DNA of 8,422 bases. Origin: Methylotenera_A sp040387035. GTDB lineage: Bacteria > Pseudomonadota > Gammaproteobacteria > Burkholderiales > Methylophilaceae. Below, piece by piece: positions 1 through 7,201 of the stretch. A program made the translations under genes and the position numbers. The DNA is taken from NCBI GenBank assembly GCA_040387035.1, contig JAZKEN010000095.1, positions 1-8,422 of the forward strand. The letters run 5' to 3'. A model generated the notes under the pieces. The model had not been told where the DNA came from. It ran no database searches and was given only the letters and a program-made list of their open reading frames with translations. Within the stretch, counting starts at the first letter, position 1. Every line of letters begins with the position of its first letter.

Positions 1-2
1 TG

Positions 3-197
3 CTTGCCGTTAAAAAGCTTGGATTAGAGGCAACAGAATGTATTGTATTTGAGGATAGCGAAACCGGCGCACGCGCTGCTATTGCCGCGGGTTTAAAAGT
101 AGTTGTCGTACCGGATTTATTACAGCCAAGTAAGTTTGTTAGAGACCATTGCCATCAAGTAGTGGAAAGCCTGCAAGACTGGTTAAACCAAATGTAA
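3..197 (+). CDS. HAD-superfamily phosphatase / phosphoglucomutase-like hydrolase, C-terminal fragment
   Basis: The last 64 residues of a gene whose start lies off the left edge. The readable part contains the sequence VFEDSETGARAAIAAG, which matches HAD motif IV of the beta-phosphoglucomutase-like and phosphoglycolate-phosphatase-like branch. There an acidic pair (here E-D) helps hold the catalytic Mg2+, and the GxxAAxAAG stretch follows. After it come a beta strand (LKVVVVPDL) and a C-terminal helix ending in DWLNQM. Members hydrolyse or transfer phosphate on small cytosolic metabolites through an aspartyl-phosphate intermediate. The catalytic Asp of motif I and the cap domain, which would set substrate specificity, are outside the window, so no substrate can be named. 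It is the only + strand gene seen and converges on prlC. The family is fairly sure; the specific function is unknown. Confidence 0.8.
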   Translation, partial: LAVKKLGLEATECIVFEDSETGARAAIAAGLKVVVVPDLLQPSKFVRDHCHQVVESLQDWLNQM

Positions 198-363
198 GGT
201 AGGTGTCTTGTTTACTTACCGTGTGAAATTGAAATTGCGCTAATTAAATTATCAGCTTTTAAGCTAGACTACGCGCGAGCTTATTTTTCAAGCGCCGCAT
301 ATATTAATATGCAAGCGCAGAAAAATAATCGAAGCAACAACGTATAGCGACAAAGCTGGTGAT
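198..363. other. Convergent intergenic spacer between the HAD gene and prlC
   Basis: This 166-bp A+T-rich spacer has no credible coding content. Just after the HAD stop there is a weak potential stem: GGTAGGT (198-204) with ACTTACC (214-220), 7 bp including one G-U pair, but no T-run follows it. Further in lies the much longer inverted repeat listed separately at 276-331. No canonical Rho-independent terminator (GC-rich stem followed by a T-tract) is visible for either gene, so termination here may be Rho-dependent or use the imperfect hairpin. Confidence 0.6.
276..331. repeat. Imperfect long inverted repeat (hairpin) between convergent genes
   Basis: Arms seen directly: CGA (276-278) with TCG (329-331); TTATTTTT (281-288) with AAAAATAA (321-328); GCGC (292-295) with GCGC (315-318); GCATAT (297-302) with ATATGC (307-312), around the 4-nt loop ATTA. 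Small asymmetric internal loops separate the blocks. The outer arm is T-rich first and A-rich second on both strands, the reverse of an ordinary bidirectional terminator, which has A-rich then T-rich flanks. It may still act as a 3'-end stabilising or terminating structure for prlC or the HAD transcript. The structure is visible; the role is inference. Confidence 0.5.
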
Positions 364-2391
364 TTATGCCATTCCATTATGACGCAAGAGTGCATCCAAA
401 CTCGGCTCCCTACCCCTGAATGCCACAAAAGACTCCATGGCCGGGCGACTGCCGCCTTTAGCTAGCACTTCATTTTTAAAGCGGCTACCGGCTTCGGCGG
501 ATAAAGTGCCCATTTCTTCAAACAGGCTATAGGCATCGGCCGATAACACTTCTGCCCATTTGTAGCTGTAATAGCCTGCCGCATAGCCGCCTGCAAAAAT
601 ATGGCTAAAGCTATTCGGGAAGCGGTTCCATTTTGGTGGCCTGACCACGGCTACTTCGTCACGCACTTGCTCAATCAAGTCTAGTGCAGTCTGCTTGCCA
701 TTCGGGTCAAATTCGCCATGCAGGCGCATATCGAACAATGAAAACTCTATCTGGCGCACGGTTTGCATGCCGGCCTGAAAGTTTTTGGCAGCGACCATTT
801 TATCGAATAGTTCGCGTGGTAATTGTGCGCCTGTATCCACATGTGCGGTCATATGGCGTAGCACTTCCCATTCCCAGCAGAAGTTTTCCATAAACTGGCT
901 GGGTAATTCCACCGCATCCCATTCCACACCTTTGATGCCAGATACACTGTAATCATCCACCTGCGTCAACATATGGTGCAAGCCATGGCCGAATTCATGG
1001 AACATGGTGATGACTTCATCATGCGTGAATAAAGCGGGCTTGCCGCCGACTGGCGCAGAGAAGTTGCAGGTTAAGTAAGCCACTGGCAACTCGATGCCAT
1101 CGGCTTTTTTGCGACGCGTGATGCATTCATCCATCCAGGCGCCGCCCCGTTTGTTGTTGCGGGCGTATAAATCCAGATAAAAGTAGGCGATTGGTTTATT
1201 TTGGGCATCGCTGATTTCATAAAACGCAGCATCGGCATGCCAAAGTGGCGCTTCCGCTTTGCGCACTTGTACGCCAAAGATGGTTTCCACCACTTTAAAC
1301 AAGCCAGCCAGCACTTTGCTTTCTGGGAAGTATTGTTTCACTTCCTGGTCTGAAAACGCATATTTTTCTTCGCGAAGTTTTTCGCTTACATAGGCCACAT
1401 CCCAGGCTTGCAAATCGTCAATGCCCAGCTTTTTGGCATAAGCCAGTAGCTCCTGCATGTCTTTTTGCGCATAGGGTTTGGCGCGCTTGGCAAGCGTATC
1501 CAAAAAGTCGGTGACTTGCTTAGGCGTATCGGCCATTTTGGTCGCAAGCGATAACTCAGCAAAGTTTTTAAAGCCCAGCATGCGCGCTTCTTCTTGCTTA
1601 AGCTTTAAAATATCGCTAATCAGTTTTGTATTATCCCACTCTGATTTACTCAACTCAGAGGCACGTGTTGCATAGGCGCGATATAGCGTTTCACGCAAAG
1701 CGCGGTTGTCCGCATATTGCAATACCGGCATATAGGATGGAAAGTGCAGGCTAAATTGGTAGCCCGTTTTCCCGTCCACTTTAGCAGCCTCAGCGGCGGC
1801 CTCAATTGCATCTTCCGGCAATCCGGCCAGGTTAGCCACATCGTCAACGATATATTTAAAATCGTTGGTGTTATCCATGATATTTTCTTCAAACTTAGAG
1901 CCTAATTTAGAAAGCTCTTCACTCACGGTTTTAAAACGCGCTTTTTGTTCGGCAGGCAATTCAGCACCGCCTAGTTTAAAGTCGCGCACTTCATGGTTAA
2001 TAATGGTTTGTTGGGTTGGCGTTAATTTGGCAAATTCAGCGCTGGCTTGTATTGCCTTAAATTTCGCGTACAAGCGCTCATCTTGCGAAATATCGCTGCC
2101 ATAATCGGTTAACTTCGCCAAATTGTCATTATAGGCTTCGCGTAACTCCGGGCTATTCACCACCGCATTCATATGCCCAACCTGGCTCCAGGCACGGCCC
2201 AGTTTTTCGCTATGGTCTTCCAGCTTTAGTGCAAAATTTTCCCAAGTTGGTGTTTCCTGAGTAGTCGCAAGCCGCTCTACCAAGGCACGGCCTTCTGCGA
2301 TCAGGCTATCAACCGCAGGGCTGATATGTTCCGGCTTTACCTCATCAAATTTAGGTAAGCCAGAAAAAAACAATAATGGGTTTTGTGACAC
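364..2391 (-). CDS. prlC: Oligopeptidase A, M3-family zinc metallopeptidase
   Basis: A 675-residue cytosolic peptidase of the thimet oligopeptidase family, close to the usual ~680 residues of PrlC/OpdA. It cleaves short peptides, including products of protein turnover and cleaved signal peptides. The zinc site is plain: HEFGH at residues 465-469 gives two His ligands and the catalytic Glu466, and Glu495 in DAVELPSQ is the expected third ligand. The family stretches GYQFSLHFPSY (210-220) and GGYAAGYYSYKWAEVLSADA (601-620) are also present. There is no signal peptide. The start is GTG at 2389-2391, chosen because a clear AAAGGA lies 6 nt upstream and the N-terminus (NPLLFFSGLPKFDEV) looks like the family start. 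The start follows the DUF4870-type gene by 9 nt, and that gene's stop codon overlaps this ribosome site, so the two are probably co-transcribed and perhaps translationally coupled. It is the last gene of the cluster. No damage is seen. Confidence 0.96.
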   Translation of the reverse strand: MSQNPLLFFSGLPKFDEVKPEHISPAVDSLIAEGRALVERLATTQETPTWENFALKLEDHSEKLGRAWSQVGHMNAVVNSPELREAYNDNLAKLTDYGSDISQDERLYAKFKAIQASAEFAKLTPTQQTIINHEVRDFKLGGAELPAEQKARFKTVSEELSKLGSKFEENIMDNTNDFKYIVDDVANLAGLPEDAIEAAAEAAKVDGKTGYQFSLHFPSYMPVLQYADNRALRETLYRAYATRASELSKSEWDNTKLISDILKLKQEEARMLGFKNFAELSLATKMADTPKQVTDFLDTLAKRAKPYAQKDMQELLAYAKKLGIDDLQAWDVAYVSEKLREEKYAFSDQEVKQYFPESKVLAGLFKVVETIFGVQVRKAEAPLWHADAAFYEISDAQNKPIAYFYLDLYARNNKRGGAWMDECITRRKKADGIELPVAYLTCNFSAPVGGKPALFTHDEVITMFHEFGHGLHHMLTQVDDYSVSGIKGVEWDAVELPSQFMENFCWEWEVLRHMTAHVDTGAQLPRELFDKMVAAKNFQAGMQTVRQIEFSLFDMRLHGEFDPNGKQTALDLIEQVRDEVAVVRPPKWNRFPNSFSHIFAGGYAAGYYSYKWAEVLSADAYSLFEEMGTLSAEAGSRFKNEVLAKGGSRPAMESFVAFRGREPSLDALLRHNGMA

Positions 2392-2397
2392 GGTAAA

Positions 2398-2403
2398 TCC
2401 TTT
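2398..2403 (-). promoter_or_regulatory. Ribosome binding site of prlC supporting a GTG start
   Basis: On the - strand AAAGGA lies 6 nt before the GTG at 2389-2391. It overlaps the TAA stop of the upstream membrane-protein gene (2402-2404), an arrangement suited to translational coupling. Confidence 0.7.
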
Positions 2404-2743
2404 AGTTAATCAATCTTAAGCATAAGGGGTAACGATACGTTTCACCCTTACTGGTAGAGATGGCGGCGATAATGCAAAAAACAACGTTAAATATCCAAAC
2501 AATCGGAATCAGCACAAAACCTATCAAAATCCACACTAGGATGCCTGCAATAAATTGTGCAATCAGCATGGTGATTTGAAAATTCAAGGCTTCTTTGGAT
2601 TGATCTGCCAAGTAGACGCTATCGTCCTTTTTAAGTATCCAAACGATTAATGCCGGGATAAATGAAAAAACCGTACCGCCGAGATGGGTGACGGTAGCAA
2701 TGTTTTTATCATCGTTGCTTGGGACTATTAACTCTGTGCTCAT
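2402..2743 (-). CDS. Small DUF4870-type membrane protein
   Basis: A 113-residue predicted inner-membrane protein of unknown function. The N-terminal 15 or so residues are polar. A first hydrophobic segment runs from about residue 19 to 37, then a charged loop, then QSKEALNFQIT (48-58), which resembles the conserved Q..ALNFQ signature of DUF4870/Tic20-like small membrane proteins. Two further hydrophobic segments, about 57-77 and 78-97, are nearly continuous. The tail (STSKGETYRYPLCLRLIN) is polar and basic. The ATG at 2741-2743 has AAAGGA 6 nt upstream. The start lies 14 nt after the ptsI stop and the stop lies 9 nt before prlC, so it sits in the same transcript as both. Family assignment rests on the ALNFQ motif and topology. 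I know of no established role and the context does not reveal one; a link to the PTS is only positional. Confidence 0.85.
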   Translation of the reverse strand: MSTELIVPSNDDKNIATVTHLGGTVFSFIPALIVWILKKDDSVYLADQSKEALNFQITMLIAQFIAGILVWILIGFVLIPIVWIFNVVFCIIAAISTSKGETYRYPLCLRLIN

Positions 2744-2757
2744 ATTATTTCCTTTGT

Positions 2758-4560
2758 TTATTGCTGATTAAATTTGGCCACCATTAGTTCAATTTTCTCT
2801 AAATCGGTATTGCTTAACACTTTATTTGCATTGGCATTCAGTTGAGTGATTTGGCTATGCAGCACCTGCTGCTTGACGCTTAAGATATTGCTAGGGTGCA
2901 TGGATAACTGGCGCAGGCCCATACCAATCAGCAGCTTGGTGAGCTTGGCATCCCCTGCCATTTCACCGCATACCGCCACCGATTTACCCAGCTTTGCGCC
3001 TGCTTTGATTGTCATTGAAATCAGCTTTAAGACGGAGGGGTGCAGTGCGTTATACAGATGCGCTACCGCATCATCGGTGCGGTCAATCGCCAGCGTGTAC
3101 TGAATCAAGTCATTGGTGCCAATGGACATAAAATCCAATTCCCTGGCAAAAGCTTCGGCATTGATGGCAGCCGCCGGCACTTCAATCATGCCGCCCAGTG
3201 CGATATTCTCATCAAACGGAATATCCTGTTTGCGCAAGCTTATTTTCGCGCGTTCCAGCAATAGCTTGGTTTGGCGCAATTCAGATAGCGTAGACAACAT
3301 GGGAATTAAAATCTTGATATGCCCATAATGCGATGCGCGTAACAATGCACGTAATTGCGTATGAAAGATTTGCGGCTCACTCAAACACAGGCGCACCGCG
3401 CGCAGGCCCAATGCGGGGTTGGCGCAATTGCTTACGCTATCCGGGTTCATTTGCTTATCGGCACCCAAATCCAGCGTGCGGATGGTGACAGGCATACCCT
3501 TCATGGCCTCAGCCACTTGCTTGTAAGCCAGGAATTGCTCCTCTTCATCGGGCATTTCACGCTTATTCATAAACAGGAACTCGGTCCGGTACAAACCAAT
3601 ACCAGTCGCGCCGGATGCTTTTACCGCAATCACGTCTTCCGGCACTTCGATATTGGCCTGCAGCTCAATCGCCGTGCCGCACATGGTGATGGCTTTGGTG
3701 GATTTGATGCGTTGTAGCTTCTGCTGTTCCAGTTCCCACTGTTCCTGGCGCAGCTTGTATTCGGCCAGGATCTCTTTGCTGGGGTTAACGATCACCACAC
3801 CCAGGCTGCCATCAACGATAATCAATTCGTTGTCATTGATTAAATCGCGGGCACGCTGCAAAGCCACAATAGACGGGATATTCAGGCTGCGCGCCAGAAT
3901 GGCGGTATGCGAGGTGACACCGCCTACATCGGTAATAAATGCGGCAAAATGATGCTGCTTGAATTGGATAGCATCTGCCGGCGAAATATCGTGTGCTACC
4001 AGGATAGTAGCGTTTTCTTGCTGCTTAACGGTTTGCTGCTTACTTGACGCCTGATTGGGGGCCTGGTTTGGATGACCCAGCAGCACTTTGATCACACGCT
4101 CTACTACCTGCACCACATCCTGTTTACGCTCACGCAGGTATTCATCTTCAATCGCGTCAAATTGCTCAACGATATCGTCCATCTGCTGCTTGATCGCCCA
4201 TTCCGCATTGCATTGCTCTTTGCGGATAATCTCTTTGGGGATTTCTGACAGGGATTTATCCGCCAGCATCATCAGGTGCGTGTGGATAAAGGCGCCGATT
4301 TCGGCAGGTGCATTTTTGGAAAGCTGTTGCTGTATGGTTTCCAGGTCTTTTTTGACTGAAGAGATGGCAGCACTAAAGCGTTTTATTTCATCGTCTATTA
4401 AATGGGCAGGCAATACATAGTGCACTACTTCTAACAAAGCGTTTGAAACCAAATGCGCGCGGCCAATTGCAATACCGCTGGACACGCCAATGCCATGGAT
4501 ACTAAAGCTGCTAGCGGCCATTAAATGGGATGTATTAAGCGCTGATTGTGCCTTGCCCAA
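2758..4560 (-). CDS. ptsI: PTS enzyme I, phosphoenolpyruvate-protein phosphotransferase
   Basis: A 600-residue cytosolic enzyme that takes phosphate from PEP onto a histidine and passes it to HPr. In order: the N-terminal GIGVSSGIAIGRA (23-35); the HPr-binding helical region; GGVTSHTAILAR (213-224) with the phosphorylated His218; then the PEP-binding barrel with GIGLYRTEFLF (320-330), RTLDLGADK (361-369), NPALGLRAVR (381-390), DFMSIGTNDLIQYTLAIDR (476-494) and CGEMAGD (531-537) with the active-site Cys531. All key residues are present. A Gln/Asn-rich stretch at about 163-183 looks like an insertion relative to the E. coli enzyme. The TTG start at 4558-4560 is 2 nt after the ptsH stop and 6 nt after AAGGTGA. 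The alternative ATG at 4519-4521 (residue 14) gives the more usual N-terminus but lacks a ribosome site. It is not certain which is used. Confidence 0.97.
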   Translation of the reverse strand: MGKAQSALNTSHLMAASSFSIHGIGVSSGIAIGRAHLVSNALLEVVHYVLPAHLIDDEIKRFSAAISSVKKDLETIQQQLSKNAPAEIGAFIHTHLMMLADKSLSEIPKEIIRKEQCNAEWAIKQQMDDIVEQFDAIEDEYLRERKQDVVQVVERVIKVLLGHPNQAPNQASSKQQTVKQQENATILVAHDISPADAIQFKQHHFAAFITDVGGVTSHTAILARSLNIPSIVALQRARDLINDNELIIVDGSLGVVIVNPSKEILAEYKLRQEQWELEQQKLQRIKSTKAITMCGTAIELQANIEVPEDVIAVKASGATGIGLYRTEFLFMNKREMPDEEEQFLAYKQVAEAMKGMPVTIRTLDLGADKQMNPDSVSNCANPALGLRAVRLCLSEPQIFHTQLRALLRASHYGHIKILIPMLSTLSELRQTKLLLERAKISLRKQDIPFDENIALGGMIEVPAAAINAEAFARELDFMSIGTNDLIQYTLAIDRTDDAVAHLYNALHPSVLKLISMTIKAGAKLGKSVAVCGEMAGDAKLTKLLIGMGLRQLSMHPSNILSVKQQVLHSQITQLNANANKVLSNTDLEKIELMVAKFNQQ

Positions 4561-4562
4561 GC

Positions 4563-4832
4563 TTATTCACCTTCACCAAAATAGTCGTTGATCAACGTAT
4601 CGATTGCGGTAATCGCCGCCACCTCATCTTCACCGCTGGCTTCTAAAGTCACGGTTGAGCCTTTAGCCGCGGCCAGCATCATCACACCCATGATACTTTT
4701 TGCATTCACCTTACGGCCGTTACGCTCTATCCAAATCTCGGCTGAGAACTGGCTTGCCGTCTGCGTTAATTTGGTACTGGCGCGCGCATGCAGGCCTAAT
4801 TTATTAATAATGACGATGTCTTGTTTGATCAT
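4563..4832 (-). CDS. ptsH: Phosphocarrier protein HPr
   Basis: An 89-residue HPr, the usual size. The motif NKLGLHARAST (10-20) contains His15, which accepts phosphate from enzyme I. NAKSIMGVMMLAAAKG (43-58) contains Ser46, the residue phosphorylated by HPr kinase. Both sites are intact, so this HPr can in principle be modified by both the EI and HprK encoded in the same cluster. The cytosolic protein would pass phosphate on to the EIIA encoded just upstream. The start is ATG at 4830-4832. Upstream there is only a weak purine stretch (AAGAAT) rather than a good ribosome site, and the gap to the EIIA stop is 25 nt, so re-initiation after EIIA is plausible. No EIIB or EIIC is seen next to it, which argues for a regulatory rather than a transport role. 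Confidence 0.97.
   Translation of the reverse strand: MIKQDIVIINKLGLHARASTKLTQTASQFSAEIWIERNGRKVNAKSIMGVMMLAAAKGSTVTLEASGEDEVAAITAIDTLINDYFGEGE
4567..4573 (-). promoter_or_regulatory. Ribosome binding site of ptsI inside the end of ptsH
   Basis: AAGGTGA on the - strand lies within the last codons of ptsH, 6 nt before the TTG at 4558-4560. The ptsH stop is only 2 nt before that TTG. This supports a coupled non-ATG start; no comparable site precedes the downstream ATG at 4519-4521. Confidence 0.55.
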
Positions 4833-4857
4833 TTTTAGCTATTCTTAATTTTATTAT

Positions 4858-5271
4858 TTAGGGTTGTTTATGGTGATTGCAGCCTGATTTTGTGAAATGC
4901 ACCACGCCATCGCGGCCTCCGCTGACTGCTTTTTCCACGATTTTTTTAATGGGTTCATTACGATACGTTAACACGCGCACTAGCATTGGCAAATTGATTC
5001 CAGCCACGCCCTCTACATTATTTCCGGATAATAATTTAATCACCACATTGCAAGGTGTTGCGCCATACATATCAGACAGCACCAACACGCCGTCACCCGT
5101 ATTCAATTGTTCTACCAGCGCCTGTGCCTGCGGCAATATATCAGCCGGGTCATCGTTGGTATTAACGGCGATTGAAGCCAACTGCGGTGGCTGCTTATTC
5201 ATTACATGTTTCGCGCAATCAATCAGGCTTTCACCTAAGTCACCGTGCGCGATAATCAAAATACCAATCAT
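4858..5271 (-). CDS. PTS mannose-family EIIA protein
   Basis: A 137-residue stand-alone EIIA of the mannose (EIIA-Man, AgaF/ManX-like) family. IIAHG at 6-10 carries the phosphorylated His9. SDMYGATPCN (66-75) and GINLPMLVRVL (91-101) match the conserved family core. It would accept phosphate from HPr-His15. The usual partners EIIB, EIIC and EIID are not in the window, so this is probably a regulatory end point of the relay, as proposed for similar clusters in proteobacteria; its target is not shown by the sequence. The protein ends with a short Cys/His-containing tail (SGCNHHKQP) that looks specific to this lineage. The ATG at 5269-5271 has AAAAGGT about 11 nt upstream, a little farther than ideal. 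The gap to the rapZ stop is 65 nt. No symbol is given because naming of this orphan EIIA varies. Confidence 0.93.
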   Translation of the reverse strand: MIGILIIAHGDLGESLIDCAKHVMNKQPPQLASIAVNTNDDPADILPQAQALVEQLNTGDGVLVLSDMYGATPCNVVIKLLSGNNVEGVAGINLPMLVRVLTYRNEPIKKIVEKAVSGGRDGVVHFTKSGCNHHKQP

Positions 5272-5336
5272 CTTACGGTTTTACCTTTTAAATTTTAAAA
5301 ACGATACTTTTAAATGCCTAATACAGCTCACGAGTT

Positions 5337-6200
5337 TCAATCTAACTCGCGATGCCGAATAATCACTGCTTGTTTTTGTTGTTTAAAATACGCACTTAAT
5401 TGCTCTACAAAATACACAGACCGATGCTGCCCGCCCGTGCAACCTATTGCCACTGTTAAATAGCTGCGGTTATCCGAGTTAAAACTGGGTAACCACTTTT
5501 GTACATAATGCTGAATATCCGCCAGCATTTCAATGGCTGCCGGCTGGCTGGCCAGATACGCCTGCACCGCGGCATCCTTACCCGTTAATGGTTTTAAAAC
5601 GGGGTCGTAATGCGGGTTAGGCAAGCTTCGTACATCAAATACAAAATCGGCATCCAGCGGAATACCGTTTTTAAAACCAAACGACTTGAATAATAGAACC
5701 AAGCCCTTATTGGCATTTGCATGTTCTGAAGTCACTTGTAGTGATGAGATAAGTTCGCGCACATGCGTTCGCAAGGCATTAGCACTTAGATTACTGGTAT
5801 CAATATGATGGCCAAGCGCCGCCACACCTGCCAGCAGGTCGCGCTCATTGGCGATACTTTCGGCTAGCGTGGTATTTTCATTGCTTAAAGGATGCTTGCG
5901 ACGCGTTTCTGAGAAACGCTTTACCAGGGTTTCTACGGCAGACTCCAAGAACAAGACTTGCACATGGTTACCATCCGCCTTCAACGATGCAATCGCTTGC
6001 GGCAAAGACTCCAGCGCTGCGCTACGGCTATCGATACTAATCGCGATCTTGCTGTGATTGGTCGCATTCAAATGCTGGGTAATCTGCGGTAGTAAAGTAG
6101 CGGGCAGGTTATCAATACAGTAAAAGCTGCTATCTTCCAGCACGCGCAGCACAATACTTTTACCTGAGCCAGAAAGACCCGTCACAATAATAATTTGCAT
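5337..6200 (-). CDS. rapZ: RapZ/YvcJ-family P-loop nucleotide-binding protein
   Basis: A 287-residue cytosolic protein. The N-terminal nucleotide-binding domain starts with the Walker A GLSGSGKS at 8-15, followed by CIDNLP (28-33) and FSETRRKHPL (96-105). The C-terminal domain shows FGFKNGIPLDADFVFDVR (174-191) and the signature GCTGGQHRSVY (253-263). In E. coli RapZ binds the small RNAs GlmY and GlmZ and so tunes glucosamine-6-phosphate synthase; whether a betaproteobacterial protein does this is not known from the sequence. The tail ends at RHRELD, so the basic Lys-Arg-Lys cluster that I recall at the E. coli C-terminus, important for RNA binding, is missing. The ATG overlaps the hprK stop by one base (TAATG), a sign of translational coupling, and only a weak purine stretch precedes it. 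Confidence 0.96.
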   Translation of the reverse strand: MQIIIVTGLSGSGKSIVLRVLEDSSFYCIDNLPATLLPQITQHLNATNHSKIAISIDSRSAALESLPQAIASLKADGNHVQVLFLESAVETLVKRFSETRRKHPLSNENTTLAESIANERDLLAGVAALGHHIDTSNLSANALRTHVRELISSLQVTSEHANANKGLVLLFKSFGFKNGIPLDADFVFDVRSLPNPHYDPVLKPLTGKDAAVQAYLASQPAAIEMLADIQHYVQKWLPSFNSDNRSYLTVAIGCTGGQHRSVYFVEQLSAYFKQQKQAVIIRHRELD

Positions 6201-7201
6201 TATTTTGCCTGCCGACTTTTTACTTTAGCGTGTTGGGAAATAGGCACCTTGTCATTTTCTACCCTGACTTTTTGTATCATTTGTTTTTGACGTTGAGTGA
6301 ATTGTTTTGTTGCATTGATGCCTCTTATCAGCAGCATATGATTGCGCACCGCCACCTCTAGCAATACCGCAATATTACGGCCTGCGGCAATCGGTATCAC
6401 CACCTTGGTAATATCCACATCCAGCACACGCTCATGCTGGGTTTTAACATTAAGCCTGTCTAGACCCATCGGGTGCAGTGTATCGGCTAACTCCAGCTGG
6501 ATAATCAAATCCAGCGGCTTGGTCGGCTTGACTGCATTATCCCCAAACAGCGCACGAATATTCAAGATTCCAAGACCGCGCACCTCTAAGAAATCCTGTA
6601 ATAAGCCCGGGCAACGTCCTTCAATACGTTCGGGAGAAATTTTAAAGAAATCGACAATGTCATCGGCCACCAAACGATGGCCGCGCGTAATCAGTTCTAA
6701 CGCCAGCTCACTTTTACCGATTGCCGCATTGCCTTTGATTAACACGCCAAAGCCCTGCACTTCCATAAACACTCCATGCAGGCTGGTGGTTTCGGCCATG
6801 GTTTGCTTTAAATAGTGGCTGAGCAAATCCATTAATTGCGGACTTTGCATCGGTGACGTGAAAAGCGGAATATGGTGACTATCAGCGGCTGCGATCAATT
6901 CTTTGGGCGCTTTTTCGCCGTTTGCAACCACCACAGCGGCCAGATCGGTGGCGTATAAATTAGCGATCGCCTGCTGCATGGCAATAATGCTGAGTGAATT
7001 TAGGTAATCCATCTCGGCACAGCCTAAAACCTGTACGCGATTAGGATGCACAAAATTAAGGTGCCCTATTAAAGCCAGGGAGGGCTTGGTGACTTTTTCG
7101 GAATTCAGTTGGTTGCTGCCGCCATCAAAGCCGGCAACCCATTTAAGTTTAAGCTTAAGGCGGGTTTCTTTGAATAAATCGGCTACGTCTATTTGAGCCA
7201 T
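6200..7201 (-). CDS. hprK: HPr kinase/phosphorylase
   Basis: A 333-residue bifunctional cytosolic enzyme that phosphorylates HPr on Ser46 and also removes that phosphate. The N-terminal domain (about 1-130) is the variable DRTGG-like part. The catalytic domain has the conserved His142 in LHGVFMEVQG, a P-loop GNAAIGKS at 157-164, LVADD (177-181), the HprK signature EVRGLGILNIR (206-216), and IAAGRNIAVLLEVAVRN (271-287) near the C-terminus. The P-loop reads GNAAIGKS where many homologues have G-[DE]-S-G-I-G-K-S; the essential GK[ST] is kept. Its substrate HPr is encoded three genes downstream with Ser46 intact, which supports activity. The ATG at 7199-7201 has no visible Shine-Dalgarno sequence, yet the N-terminus MAQIDVADLF fits the family and no better start is nearby. 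It is probably the first gene of the PTS transcript, with a candidate promoter about 100 nt upstream. Confidence 0.97.
   Translation of the reverse strand: MAQIDVADLFKETRLKLKLKWVAGFDGGSNQLNSEKVTKPSLALIGHLNFVHPNRVQVLGCAEMDYLNSLSIIAMQQAIANLYATDLAAVVVANGEKAPKELIAAADSHHIPLFTSPMQSPQLMDLLSHYLKQTMAETTSLHGVFMEVQGFGVLIKGNAAIGKSELALELITRGHRLVADDIVDFFKISPERIEGRCPGLLQDFLEVRGLGILNIRALFGDNAVKPTKPLDLIIQLELADTLHPMGLDRLNVKTQHERVLDVDITKVVIPIAAGRNIAVLLEVAVRNHMLLIRGINATKQFTQRQKQMIQKVRVENDKVPISQHAKVKSRQAK

Noticed and set aside
3355..3717. 120-codon + strand open frame inside ptsI
   Set aside because: It lies wholly antisense to a clearly coding, highly conserved gene and its translation resembles no family; it is a shadow frame.
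4877..5362. 161-codon + strand open frame over the EIIA gene and the rapZ 3' end
   Set aside because: It is antisense to recognised genes, with no ribosome site and no recognisable domain; it is a shadow frame.
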